Below, piece by piece: positions 12,910 to 21,623 of a stretch of 35,014 nt of DNA. How positions within the stretch are numbered: position 1 is the first letter of the stretch; each line of letters begins with the position of its first letter. The stretch spans positions 1-35,014 of the forward strand of contig JACTUC010000023.1 of assembly GCA_015660995.1 (NCBI GenBank), written 5' to 3'. The stretch comes from Candidatus Methanomethylicaceae archaeon (GTDB lineage Archaea; Thermoproteota; Methanomethylicia; Methanomethylicales; Methanomethylicaceae). The notes beneath the pieces were generated by a model that saw only the letters and a list, made by a program, of their open reading frames with translations, searched no databases and had not been told where the DNA came from. Both the position numbers and the translations under genes were made by a program.

Positions 12910-15768
12910 CTATGGGTTGTATTTGACCAGAAACTTCATCATCTCTGTGCTCATTCGTGAAATCTCTTCTGTTTTTAACTCCGTAGAGTATTTTTCAAAG
13001 TTGTGTTGGAAGACCTTCTCCTCCGTCTCGTTATAGACCTTGACCTTTTTATACCAACCAGGGAACAGGCTCTCTCCCAAGCTTTTGCGAAGATCTTTCA
13101 CATAGCCTACGGTTTCAGTCTCCTTGACAGACGGGAGATGCTTCTTCACAACATTAAGCAGGGCGAACTCTTCCTTTGTCGCCCCGAGCTTCTTGCCGTG
13201 CTCCTCTACGGCAACCACCTCATTGATTAGCTGCTGCATGTCATTGATGAGCTTGCTCTTGTCTGTGGATTTGAGTATCCTCTCCATCCTTTCGCCGAGG
13301 GTTTCGTATATGGGGTTGGTCTCGAGGTTTATCCTTATGGTGTACTCGAGGGCTTGCCTCATCTCCATAACTTTTTCCTCGGTGGAGTATCCCCTTTCGT
13401 TGAGTTTCTTTATGTATTCGCTGTTGATGTCGAAGGTTGGAAGATTCTTTTCCAGTTTGTCGATGATCAGCTTCTCTCTGATGAGGTCCTTTGTTTTTTC
13501 CTCATAGTCCGCTAGGTCTGAGACATTCCTATTGCGAAACTTGTTGTAGGCTTCATTATTCTCGATTAACCAGGAATAGTCATCCATATACTTGAAGAGC
13601 ATGGGATCGGGTGCCAGAGTCTCGTATAACATCTTCAGCTTCGATAGTTTGCCCTTGAACTCCTTGAATGTCTCCTCGTCTTTCAGTATTGCTATGAATT
13701 GCAGAATTGAGCTTCGGCTGCCATCTCTGGGAACATCACGAAACATCTTCAGGAGAGAGTTGATTGTTCTGTCAAACTCTTCCTTGAGGATGTCGTAGTT
13801 GTATGCGACGCCTTCTATGTCCTGCTCTTGGAAGTTGAGAGCTTTAACCAAATTATTGAATATGCCCACATAATCGAATATGATCCCTGCTTCCTTCCCA
13901 TGATAGGGTCTATTGGTTCTGGCTATCGCTTGGAGGAGCTTGTGGTCCCTCAGAGGTTTGTCGAGATACATCACCTGCTCAATGGGTGCGTCGAAGCCAG
14001 TGAGCAGCATGTCAGTCACGATGAGAATGCGGGGGTTGGTTCCTTTCTTCTGGAAGTCTATTCTGGCTACTCGAAACTGCTCGGTGCTATCCATATGGTA
14101 TTTCCTGAGCAGTCCGGGGTCATTGAGCCCTTTGGTGTAGATAACGGAAGAATACTCAGGGGGGAGATACTTGTCCAGGGCTTCCTTGTATAGGGCACAC
14201 CCTTCCCTATCTACTGCCACTAGCTGTGCCTTGAATCCATTGGGTTCTATATGGGCTTTGAAGTGCTCTGCGATGTCTTTGGCGACAGAATCCATCCTAT
14301 CCTTTGATTTTAACCATGTTCGAAGGGTTGCACTCTTCTCGAGCACCCTGTCCTGCTCCTCTTCGGTGAGGCCAGCAGTTATTTGGTAAAATTCCCTGTC
14401 CAGGGTTTCTTTGTCGACATGGGCCCTCGGCAGCCTGGCTTGGTATACCAAGCGGACTGTCGCTCCGTCCTCGATGGATTGCTTGATTCCATACTTGTCG
14501 AGGTAGATTTCACCCGTTGGGCAGAATGTCCTGAAGGTGCTCTTCCCACACTCGCTCTTCTCGATCGGGGTGCCAGTGAACCCAAAAATGAAGGCATTGG
14601 GGAATGCTTTCCGCATCCTCATCGCAAGTTTCCCATACTGGCTCCTGTGGGCCTCGTCAACAAAGATGATGATGTTTTTCCTCTCGCTGAGCACATTCTC
14701 GATGTCTTCGAACTTCTGAATGGTGGTGATGATAACTTCTCTGCTGTCTTTCATCAGCTTGTCTCTGAGGTCTTTGACACTTTCCGCTTTCGAAGTGTAG
14801 GGGAAATCGACATTCGAGAATGATCCCCATAGCTGTTTCTCTAGGTGTATCCTGTCCTCGATAAGCAGAATAGTGGGGTTGTCCATCTGAGGTGCTTTCT
14901 TCAGCTTCCACGCTGCCAGGAGCATGGTCAATGACTTACCCGACCCTTGGGTATGCCATATAAGCCCGCTCCTTACTTTCCCCTCGAGAACACGGGAAAC
15001 AATCTTGTTGGCAGCGATTACCTGCTGATACATAGCAATCTTCTTTCTGACCTGCTCCATCTCCTTCTCGAAGACGATGAAGTTTTGGACAAAGTCGAGG
15101 AAGAACTCTCTTCTGAAGAGGTTCTTTATCGAGTTCTCTAGGGGGTCTTCGTATTCCCTGCTCTTCCATTGAAAATACTTGTCTTGAGTTATCCAATCGT
15201 ATCTGAAGTTGATACCGTCCGTGGCACATGCCAGGGCGAGATACTTGAAGAACTGGGGAGCTTCCTCGTTGTATCGGAGTATCTGCTTTATCCCTTCGTG
15301 GTAATCAAGAAGCTGATGGGCGGGTGCCTTCGCTTCTATAACGACTAGAGGGATACCATTTACCATTAGAACAATGTCGAATCTGACATTCTCATAGCCA
15401 GAGAACTTGAACTGATTTGTTACAACATACTCGTTATTGCCAGGGTTGTCATAATCAATGAGGCGTATTGTTTGAGCGGTTTCACCCTGGCGTAGGATAA
15501 TACTTTTCTCTCCCTTTACCCAATCAAAAAAATCGCTATTGCCATAGATGTTGTTGGAAATCACCCGCAGTTGATTGATAACTCTATCAACATCGGAATC
15601 GTTTCTGATAACTGAATTGAACTTTATTATTGCTCTTTTCAATGAAGGGAGATGAAATGGTTCATCAGCGTCTCTAACCATTTCATTTGGTGGAACATAC
15701 TTCCAACCGAGTTCAACGAGCCAATCGATTATTGGCTTTTCAACGGTCTTGAACTCGGTAAAAGGCAT
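12910..15768 (-). CDS. hsdR: Type I restriction endonuclease subunit R
   Basis: This 952-residue protein has the full HsdR layout. The nuclease domain comes first, with FDIVLMVNGIPLVVIEAKAP (D131, E145, K147 of the PD-(D/E)XK fold). The translocase follows, with Walker A TQGSGKS (273-279), DEAH (371-374), and later helicase motifs including FTGTP, TDMLLTGFDAP and QAIARTNRP. A helical C-terminal region would contact the methylase. It starts directly behind the hsdS2 stop (TAAATG). With HsdM and one HsdS it would cut unmethylated DNA far from the recognition site. No frameshift is seen. Confidence 0.96.
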   Translation of the reverse strand: MPFTEFKTVEKPIIDWLVELGWKYVPPNEMVRDADEPFHLPSLKRAIIKFNSVIRNDSDVDRVINQLRVISNNIYGNSDFFDWVKGEKSIILRQGETAQTIRLIDYDNPGNNEYVVTNQFKFSGYENVRFDIVLMVNGIPLVVIEAKAPAHQLLDYHEGIKQILRYNEEAPQFFKYLALACATDGINFRYDWITQDKYFQWKSREYEDPLENSIKNLFRREFFLDFVQNFIVFEKEMEQVRKKIAMYQQVIAANKIVSRVLEGKVRSGLIWHTQGSGKSLTMLLAAWKLKKAPQMDNPTILLIEDRIHLEKQLWGSFSNVDFPYTSKAESVKDLRDKLMKDSREVIITTIQKFEDIENVLSERKNIIIFVDEAHRSQYGKLAMRMRKAFPNAFIFGFTGTPIEKSECGKSTFRTFCPTGEIYLDKYGIKQSIEDGATVRLVYQARLPRAHVDKETLDREFYQITAGLTEEEQDRVLEKSATLRTWLKSKDRMDSVAKDIAEHFKAHIEPNGFKAQLVAVDREGCALYKEALDKYLPPEYSSVIYTKGLNDPGLLRKYHMDSTEQFRVARIDFQKKGTNPRILIVTDMLLTGFDAPIEQVMYLDKPLRDHKLLQAIARTNRPYHGKEAGIIFDYVGIFNNLVKALNFQEQDIEGVAYNYDILKEEFDRTINSLLKMFRDVPRDGSRSSILQFIAILKDEETFKEFKGKLSKLKMLYETLAPDPMLFKYMDDYSWLIENNEAYNKFRNRNVSDLADYEEKTKDLIREKLIIDKLEKNLPTFDINSEYIKKLNERGYSTEEKVMEMRQALEYTIRINLETNPIYETLGERMERILKSTDKSKLINDMQQLINEVVAVEEHGKKLGATKEEFALLNVVKKHLPSVKETETVGYVKDLRKSLGESLFPGWYKKVKVYNETEEKVFQHNFEKYSTELKTEEISRMSTEMMKFLVKYNP

Positions 15769-17061
15769 TTAATTCACCTTAACTCTTAATCTGCCTGTAA
15801 GAAGGTCACTCATTAGCCCTTTTTTTAGGCTGTCTAATTCTTGTATTATATGCAGATCATTTTCTATTTTAGCATCAACATTGGAAAGTATTGATACGAT
15901 GTAATCTTGTTCAAATCGTGTGTTTGGTAACGGTATAATTATTGACAATAAGTCACTGGAGCTGAAACTCACTTGAAATACAGCGGGTTTTAGTTTCTTT
16001 TTTATTTGTTGTGAGATCTCGCTTAACATAAGAATATATTTCACGCAATGCGGGTTGATGTTATGATTTATTGTTAAAGCAAAGTTATTGAAACCGATAA
16101 TATATTTATCATCATTGCCTTCATACATGGCAACTTTTCCTATCTTTTCAGGACTGTTAACACAATTTATTATTATGTCATTAGATTTAATATAATATTT
16201 ATTTTTGTCATCAATTAATAACTCATCTAAATATTTTATGCTATTAAAATTTAATATATTGTTATCATCGATGCAATCAGAAGTGATGTATCCGATGCCT
16301 TTTTTTTCGTTGTTTGTCGCCTGTGAAGGTCCCCTTTTAATAACATCCACTATCTTTCCAAGTTCATCTATATTCCATTGTTCGGGGATCTCCCCAATCT
16401 CTGTCTGCTTGAATCTGGTATGCCTTATCCCTTTTGTGAGAAGTTTTTGCATTAATGCCTTTTTTATTTTTTGATTCCCATGAATTCTCATCTGCGTTAT
16501 TTTGATCTGTTGATCTACTGACCACAATATTGCGACGATTTTTTGTTGCTCTTCAATTTTTCGAGGCACAGGTATCTTTATCTTTCGTATACTTTCCAAA
16601 TACAGCCCTTTTCGAGTGGTTGAGGTTTGAAGAGCCTCCATTTGATATTTAGTCATTGACAAATGTAAAAGATAAGCCAGAAAATAAGAATTAATTCGAG
16701 TTGCGGGTCGTAATAAGGCTACACTTCGCACTATATTGAACTCTTCTTGAGTTTCTACAACTGCAGTTCTACCAAGAGTCCCTACGCATGTCAGCAAAAC
16801 ATCCTTATCTTGTGGATGGCATCTTTTCATTTCTTTTCTATGTTCTTCAATCGATATTTTGTCGACATTGTCAAAATGGATTTTATCATCATAGATATTC
16901 TCAACTTTTATTAAAGCAATGCCATTAGGAGCTTTTTTAGGAGTATTGTGAAAACCATCAGTTATATCAATACAAACATGACCATTTCCAAGTTCCAATA
17001 AATCCCAATCTTCGGGGATCTCCCCAATCTCTGTCTGCTTATACCCTGGCTTACTGCTCAT
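15769..17061 (-). CDS. hsdS: Type I specificity subunit, second copy
   Basis: A complete HsdS (about 430 residues) with two target-recognition domains separated by conserved helices. Each half starts with KQTEIGEIPE-x-W and each ends in a helical run (QKIVAIL..., QDYIVSIL...), and the tail is LLTGRLRVKVN. The two TRDs differ from each other and from those in the first copy, so the DNA target should differ. The frame opens at 17067; the ATG at 17061 (MSSKPGYKQ) matches the start of the first copy and is chosen. It overlaps the end of hsdM by 11 nt. The second TRD is notably AT-rich, as TRDs often are. Confidence 0.93.
   Translation of the reverse strand: MSSKPGYKQTEIGEIPEDWDLLELGNGHVCIDITDGFHNTPKKAPNGIALIKVENIYDDKIHFDNVDKISIEEHRKEMKRCHPQDKDVLLTCVGTLGRTAVVETQEEFNIVRSVALLRPATRINSYFLAYLLHLSMTKYQMEALQTSTTRKGLYLESIRKIKIPVPRKIEEQQKIVAILWSVDQQIKITQMRIHGNQKIKKALMQKLLTKGIRHTRFKQTEIGEIPEQWNIDELGKIVDVIKRGPSQATNNEKKGIGYITSDCIDDNNILNFNSIKYLDELLIDDKNKYYIKSNDIIINCVNSPEKIGKVAMYEGNDDKYIIGFNNFALTINHNINPHCVKYILMLSEISQQIKKKLKPAVFQVSFSSSDLLSIIIPLPNTRFEQDYIVSILSNVDAKIENDLHIIQELDSLKKGLMSDLLTGRLRVKVN
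16381..16410. repeat. HsdS coding repeat, copy 1 (middle of hsdS2)
   Basis: These 30 bases are identical to 17011-17040 and encode the KQTEIGEIPE segment. Start of the word on the plus strand: TTCGGGGATCTCCCC. Confidence 0.85.
17011..17040. repeat. HsdS coding repeat, copy 2 (start of hsdS2)
   Basis: Identical over 30 bases to the copy at 16381-16410 and in direct orientation. Recombination between them would remove one TRD. Confidence 0.85.
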
Positions 17062-18538
17062 AGCCAAGTTCCTTCATGAAACCCTTCACTTTTTCTTCGA
17101 TAGCCTTCCGCTCTTCTTCAAGTTTCTTCAGTTCCTGCCAGACCTTGGCTATATCGACAGGTTCCTCCTCCTCGAAGACATTAACATACCTCGTCACGCT
17201 GAGGTTGAAGTCATTCTTCTGTATCTCAGGAAGCTCCACAACCCTGGCATATTTTTCAATGTCCTTGAAACCTGAATAAGTCGAGATAACCTTTGAGATG
17301 TCTTCGCCTCTCAATCTATTCATATTCTTCAGCTTTTCAAATCCTTTCGCAGCATAGATGAAAAGAACCTTCCCTTTCCTTTCCTTGGGTTTGTTACAGT
17401 TGATGAATATAAGACAGCCAGGTGCTCCAGTGTTGTAAAATATCTTCTCTGGCAATGCTACAACGCAGTCGATCAAGTCCTCCTTAATCACCTTCTCCCT
17501 GATCTTCCCTTCGGCTCCTCCCCTGAATATGGCACCCTGATCCAGCACCACCCCCATCCTACCGTTCGATCTTAAACTGGCAATCATATGCTGTATCCAC
17601 CCCCAATCAGCGGTGCTGTTGGGGGCAATACCATAGGTGAATCTTCCGAACCTATCGTTCTCCATCAGTGGCTTGAAACCATCCTGATTCCACATCGGAT
17701 TAGCAAGAACAATTTCGAACCTCTTGAGGGAAGAACCATCAAGGAACTTTGGGTCGACGAAGCTGTCACCCTGGCGTATGTCAGCCTCCATATCGTGGAG
17801 TATGACATTCATCGATGCTATTGCCCAGGTGTCGCCGTTTATCTCCTGGCCAAAGAGGAAGAGTTTCTTCGGGTCCTTCTTGTTTTCCAGAAGGTGATAA
17901 TGGGAGACTATCAGCATTCCTCCGCTCCCGCAACAGGGGTCGTAAACCTCGCATCCCTCGCCAGGGTTCAATATCCCGACCATCACCTTGACGACTTCCC
18001 TTGGGGTATAGAACTCACCAGCCCTGGCAGGAGCTTCCTCGTTGAACTGCTTCAGGAGATACTCGTATGCGTTCCCCAGCATGTCAGGGGAGACTTGATC
18101 GTTTCCGAGCTGAAGTTGGCTAAAGTGCTCGATCAGCCGGACTAGCCGATCCTGGGGAATCTCGTCCTGCTTATTAAAATCGATTCGGTTGATAACCCCG
18201 TCTAATGGTGGATTGTTCTTTGCGATGGATGCTAGGGTGTCGTTCAGCTTCTGACCAACATTCTGGCTCTGCTTCCGTATATCCTCCCAGAGACACCCCT
18301 CGGGGATGATAAACCTATGGAACTTCTTCTTTGCGATCTCCTCGTTTCCATACTTCTTCAACAGCTCCTGATACTCTGTAAGATAGACATCGGATAATCT
18401 CTTGAAGAATAGCAGGGGGAGAACATAATCACCATACTTCTCTGGCTTCACTGCCCCCCTGAGGATGTCCGCAGCCTTCCATAATACCTGTTCAAGACCC
18501 TGTTGATTGAGACCGTCGTCAATGAGTTTTTTTTGCAT
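17051..18538 (-). CDS. hsdM: Type I DNA methyltransferase subunit M
   Basis: This 495-residue N6-adenine methylase has the helical HsdM N-terminus (1-150), GEFYTPREVV (about 174-183), the AdoMet motif DPCCGSGGM (200-208) and the catalytic region VLANPMWNQDGF (motif IV at 280-283). Motif IV is usually NPP[FYW]; here the second proline is methionine. The rest, including a coiled C-terminal tail (VWQELKKLEEERKAIEEK), is normal. The gene starts directly behind hsdS1 (TAAATG) and overlaps hsdS2, so all four hsd genes form one operon. Either HsdS could join it to form the modification complex. Confidence 0.95.
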   Translation of the reverse strand: MQKKLIDDGLNQQGLEQVLWKAADILRGAVKPEKYGDYVLPLLFFKRLSDVYLTEYQELLKKYGNEEIAKKKFHRFIIPEGCLWEDIRKQSQNVGQKLNDTLASIAKNNPPLDGVINRIDFNKQDEIPQDRLVRLIEHFSQLQLGNDQVSPDMLGNAYEYLLKQFNEEAPARAGEFYTPREVVKVMVGILNPGEGCEVYDPCCGSGGMLIVSHYHLLENKKDPKKLFLFGQEINGDTWAIASMNVILHDMEADIRQGDSFVDPKFLDGSSLKRFEIVLANPMWNQDGFKPLMENDRFGRFTYGIAPNSTADWGWIQHMIASLRSNGRMGVVLDQGAIFRGGAEGKIREKVIKEDLIDCVVALPEKIFYNTGAPGCLIFINCNKPKERKGKVLFIYAAKGFEKLKNMNRLRGEDISKVISTYSGFKDIEKYARVVELPEIQKNDFNLSVTRYVNVFEEEEPVDIAKVWQELKKLEEERKAIEEKVKGFMKELGYEQ

Positions 18539-19732
18539 TTAGTTCACCTTTGCTCGCAGTCTACCAGTGAGAAGCCCTCTCATTAGCCCTTCTTTTATCT
18601 CCAATAAATTGCATGATATTCGTGACATATTTTCTATATCACCATCAATGGATAAAAGAATTCTTGTTATTTTTTGTTGTTCAATAATAGGTGGTGTTTG
18701 AATAACGAGTGTCGATAGTATTGACGCATTTATTCCGCTCTGTGCACTTCCTACCTTCTTTTGACTAATTTGATGCCAATAATATTGGGAATTGAAAAAA
18801 TATTGAAGAAATTCAGGGGTTATTTCTCTTGTGGGTCTAACCCTGATAAGATAAGAAGCAAAAACTGCCTTTGGGACATTTCTTATTAAGAGACTTTTTC
18901 CTGTGGTCGCTCCTGTTCTGGCAAAGAGGATGTCCCCTTCGTGCAATTGGTATTTAAGGAATAGATCATCAGAGCATTCGCAATATGGAACGGTATTCCA
19001 ATCTACTTTTCCGTCTTGAATATCTGTAATTCGAAGAAATTTAATTCCTGTTTGTGCTTCTTTTGCACTTTGAGTGTAACCGTATTCTGGTTTTTCGCAT
19101 ATACTTGATAATATATTAATTTTCCACTCTTCAGGTATCTCCCCGATTTCTGTTTGCTTAAATCGGGTGTGACCTACGCCTTTGATCAGGAGCTGGTGCA
19201 TGAGACCCTTTTTTAAAGTTAGGGCTTTCGCTATATTTTCAGCAGTCTTTTCTATAGCATCGTCGACTATTGAAAGGATTGATGCAATAATATCTTGTTC
19301 ATGAGCAGGTGGTAACCTGATTATTTGTGAATAACATTCGACTCGGTTTAAGCCTGGCACGCCAGTTGCTGCATTCAGTCGGTGAAGTTCTAAAAAAATG
19401 AGCAGGTAGTATAACCACTTCAAATTCATTTTGTCATCTTTTACGGAAATATAATATGTAGTATCTATTGCCCAAAAATTTGTAGTGACCCATTGTATTG
19501 CCCCAACAGTTCCCTTTCGCCCTACGACTATCCCTGGCTGCGTAACCATTGATTCATTATGAAAACCAACAATTCCGTTTGAGCCAAATACAGGAATTTT
19601 CCCATCTATTCTTTTTTGAACAGGTAGGCTTCTACCATATTCAAGTGAAATAATATCTCCTAATTTCTTAATTCCCCATTCTTCAGGAACCTCTCCAATC
19701 TCTGTCTGCTTATAGCCTAGCTTACTGCTCAT
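18539..19732 (-). CDS. hsdS: Type I specificity subunit, first copy
   Basis: This 397-residue HsdS has two TRDs, each led by KQTEIGE[VI]PEEW, and spacer helices (HEQDIIASILSIVDDAIEK in the middle, a similar run at the end). It ends LLTGRLRAKVN, nearly the same as the second copy. The order S-M-S-R in one strand points to duplication of hsdS. It is the first gene of the operon; the start ATGAGCAGTAAG is shared with the second copy. Its TRDs (SLEYGRSLPVQ and CEKPEYGYTQSAKEA regions) differ from those of the second copy. Confidence 0.93.
   Translation of the reverse strand: MSSKLGYKQTEIGEVPEEWGIKKLGDIISLEYGRSLPVQKRIDGKIPVFGSNGIVGFHNESMVTQPGIVVGRKGTVGAIQWVTTNFWAIDTTYYISVKDDKMNLKWLYYLLIFLELHRLNAATGVPGLNRVECYSQIIRLPPAHEQDIIASILSIVDDAIEKTAENIAKALTLKKGLMHQLLIKGVGHTRFKQTEIGEIPEEWKINILSSICEKPEYGYTQSAKEAQTGIKFLRITDIQDGKVDWNTVPYCECSDDLFLKYQLHEGDILFARTGATTGKSLLIRNVPKAVFASYLIRVRPTREITPEFLQYFFNSQYYWHQISQKKVGSAQSGINASILSTLVIQTPPIIEQQKITRILLSIDGDIENMSRISCNLLEIKEGLMRGLLTGRLRAKVN
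19130..19159. repeat. HsdS coding repeat, copy 3 (middle of hsdS1)
   Basis: A diverged copy of the 30-base HsdS repeat in direct orientation; it begins TTCAGGTATCTCCCC. Confidence 0.75.
19682..19711. repeat. HsdS coding repeat, copy 4 (start of hsdS1)
   Basis: A copy sharing the last half of the repeat (CCAATCTCTGTCTGCTT) without change with copies 1 and 2. Confidence 0.78.
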
Positions 19733-19790
19733 AGATTCAATATCCTGCTAGAGTTGGGTTTTCTAATCGCACATCTGGGCAAGTCTTACA

Positions 19791-19800
19791 TTTAAGATAA
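19791..19800 (+). promoter_or_regulatory. TATA-like box of the 19833 gene
   Basis: TTTAAGATAA lies about 40 nt before the ATG, giving a leader of roughly 15 nt. The same 100-nt gap must also hold the minus-strand promoter of the hsd operon. Confidence 0.4.
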
Positions 19801-19832
19801 ACTGATTTACTCCTTATTTCCAAAGTTCAATT

Positions 19833-20552
19833 ATGTCAAAACAGATGGACTCGTCTTCCACTCTGAGGGAGGGGCACCTGTTTTTGACATGGAATGGCAA
19901 ACCGATTATGTCTTTTAGATTCGATTCAACTACAGATAAAGGAATTACATTAGGGCCATCAATGGAAGGCAATGATATTCATTTAACAGTATGGGAAAAT
20001 ATGGGTAAAGTCCGTTATCATGTCAGACATAAGGGGATCAAGGAACCTGCTGACGAAAGCCCTCTAAGTGCTCAAAAATCGTCGAAACTTGTTGCTAATG
20101 ATATTGAAAAAATGATAAAAAAACGACTAAAAACATATAATCGGGATAGTCTCTGTTGGGCCTTTACTTTTCCTAGGTGGGAAAAAATAAAGTCAATTTT
20201 GCCAAAAACTGACTTAGCAGGCAACGTCTATGTGCCTCTAGAAATCAACTTTGCACAGTTGGACATGGATTTTTCAAAAAGTGATCTTTGGATAAGGGTT
20301 CGCATTCAAGAGCTTCTTACAACTGAACCTTTTTTTGGCTTTAAGGAAATTAGAAGGGAGCTCAGATTAGTTAAACCAATTTCTAAGAATCAAATGCTAG
20401 CCTGGCCATTATCTAAGGTAGATGAAATCCAAAGGTATATGTTGGAAGTCTTCGGAATTGACCAATTTTTCCAATATCTAGAAAATACTCCTGAAGGGAG
20501 GCAATATATTTCTCAAGCCCAAAGCAAATTAAGACAGTTGATTGGACTATAG
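19833..20552 (+). CDS. Unknown protein divergent from the hsd operon
   Basis: This 239-residue soluble protein is not recognised. The N-terminal 70 residues look beta-rich (HLFLTWNGKPIMSFRF, IHLTVWENMGKVRYHVRH). The middle holds a basic helix (DIEKMIKKRLKTY) and the C-terminus is helical (FGIDQFFQYLENTPEGRQYISQAQSKLRQLIGL, given here as a region from about 207). It is the only clearly intact plus-strand gene inside the island, divergent from hsdS1 with a 100-nt gap. Control of the hsd operon or self-protection is possible by position only. It is AT-rich like its neighbours. Confidence 0.65.
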   Translation: MSKQMDSSSTLREGHLFLTWNGKPIMSFRFDSTTDKGITLGPSMEGNDIHLTVWENMGKVRYHVRHKGIKEPADESPLSAQKSSKLVANDIEKMIKKRLKTYNRDSLCWAFTFPRWEKIKSILPKTDLAGNVYVPLEINFAQLDMDFSKSDLWIRVRIQELLTTEPFFGFKEIRRELRLVKPISKNQMLAWPLSKVDEIQRYMLEVFGIDQFFQYLENTPEGRQYISQAQSKLRQLIGL

Positions 20553-20578
20553 CAGCTTTTAGTAATCAATTGCCTGTT

Positions 20579-21313
20579 TTAATTTTCAGACTCGTCAATC
20601 CATTTTAATCGCAAATTTGTTGGTGGATGAGTTTCTGATGGTTCATCAAGATTTTGATTATCTTCCAGTGCCAATAGTGCTGTTTTTATTGCATCTTTCC
20701 CTACATATCTTACTGCAGCGTGATCAGCCCTTTTTTCGAACCACCATTGAATAGGTGCGAGAGCTATCATCATATATGCAAATAAACCTAGATCAATAAT
20801 TATCGGGTTCATGTTATACCAACTAAAATACAGACAAATCATTATTGGAAGAATGTAAATGATCTGGATGAATCTGTGTTTTTCCTTTATATGCCAGAAT
20901 TCATGGGCACCTACAGCTTTGATCTGTTCCATACTAAGTTTCCTAAGAAGCTCATCACCCATGAAGAATTGTTTCCCCCAAACATAAGCATTGCAGAGGT
21001 TTGGGATGACTTTCATTCCATCTATTCTGAGTTTCATTTTTCTTGAAAGAATTGCTAGCTCATTAGGAAGAGGTTGTTCAATGCCCTTATTTCTGAAGGT
21101 GAACCTGATTTGACTTGCAAATAAAGGATAATAACAGTAAATAAACAACTCCGCAGAAACTAACATGACAATCGAAGAAAAGAGCTTGACCAAGGGAATA
21201 TTGAAGGCGGTAAAGAGGGTAATACTCGCAACAAGAATACTACAGATTATCAATCTTTTCCAAAAGCCTATTTGAACATATTTTACATATGCCTTGACTT
21301 GGCTAGCCTTCAT
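20579..21313 (-). CDS. M48 (HtpX-like) membrane metallopeptidase
   Basis: The protein is about 244 residues from the ATG at 21313. Two membrane helices precede the catalytic region (about 24-63), HEFWH supplies zinc ligands H137 and H141 with E138, two further helices follow, and WWFEKRADHAAV supplies the third ligand E193 and the conserved AD. This is the M48/HtpX plan, with the active site at the cytoplasmic membrane face. The chosen start overlaps the end of the RHH gene by 11 nt, so the two are translated together. The family digests membrane or misfolded proteins; pairing with an RHH regulator suggests a regulated, possibly toxic, protease. Confidence 0.85.
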   Translation of the reverse strand: MKASQVKAYVKYVQIGFWKRLIICSILVASITLFTAFNIPLVKLFSSIVMLVSAELFIYCYYPLFASQIRFTFRNKGIEQPLPNELAILSRKMKLRIDGMKVIPNLCNAYVWGKQFFMGDELLRKLSMEQIKAVGAHEFWHIKEKHRFIQIIYILPIMICLYFSWYNMNPIIIDLGLFAYMMIALAPIQWWFEKRADHAAVRYVGKDAIKTALLALEDNQNLDEPSETHPPTNLRLKWIDESEN

Positions 21314-21515
21314 CAGATCTACTCCCTTCCTCAATTTTTTCTTTTATCCTTTCTTGCAACTTTGAGATTTGATCGACGTCATCAGAAAAATGGAATCCCT
21401 TTTTTATCATCAAGTCAATATACTCGCTTCGGCTCATACCCAGTGCCTTCGAAGTTGTATCCATTTTCCCGATTGCTTCTTCTGACAAGGCCAGACTCAC
21501 AATTTTTTTTGGCAT
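21303..21515 (-). CDS. Ribbon-helix-helix (CopG-like) regulator
   Basis: This 70-residue protein begins KKIVSLALSEEAIGKMDTTS, a beta-strand then helix, followed by LGMSRSEYIDLMIKKGF, the typical second helix of CopG/Arc-type repressors. A charged helical tail follows (KLQERIKEKIEEG), which could bind a partner. It is the first gene of a pair with the M48 peptidase, with overlapping reading frames. A perfect palindrome lies directly before the start, a normal site for self-repression. Confidence 0.82.
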   Translation of the reverse strand: MPKKIVSLALSEEAIGKMDTTSKALGMSRSEYIDLMIKKGFHFSDDVDQISKLQERIKEKIEEGSRSDEG

Positions 21516-21523
21516 GAATATAT

Positions 21524-21537
21524 TATTAATATTAATA
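21524..21537. promoter_or_regulatory. Palindromic operator candidate of the RHH gene
   Basis: TATTAATATTAATA is a perfect 14-bp palindrome 8 nt upstream of the RHH start codon. RHH repressors bind short palindromes of this sort; the link is inferred. Confidence 0.5.
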
Positions 21538-21623
21538 GTCTTATTAAGATAATGGTTTTTATAGTAGCACCCAAGTGACTATCGAGACCACTTATATGGG
21601 ATTAGAATTAGACTAGCAATCAC

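Noticed and set aside
14383-14823. 146-codon plus-strand frame inside hsdR
   Set aside because: Shadow of hsdR, whose nuclease and helicase motifs fix the coding strand.
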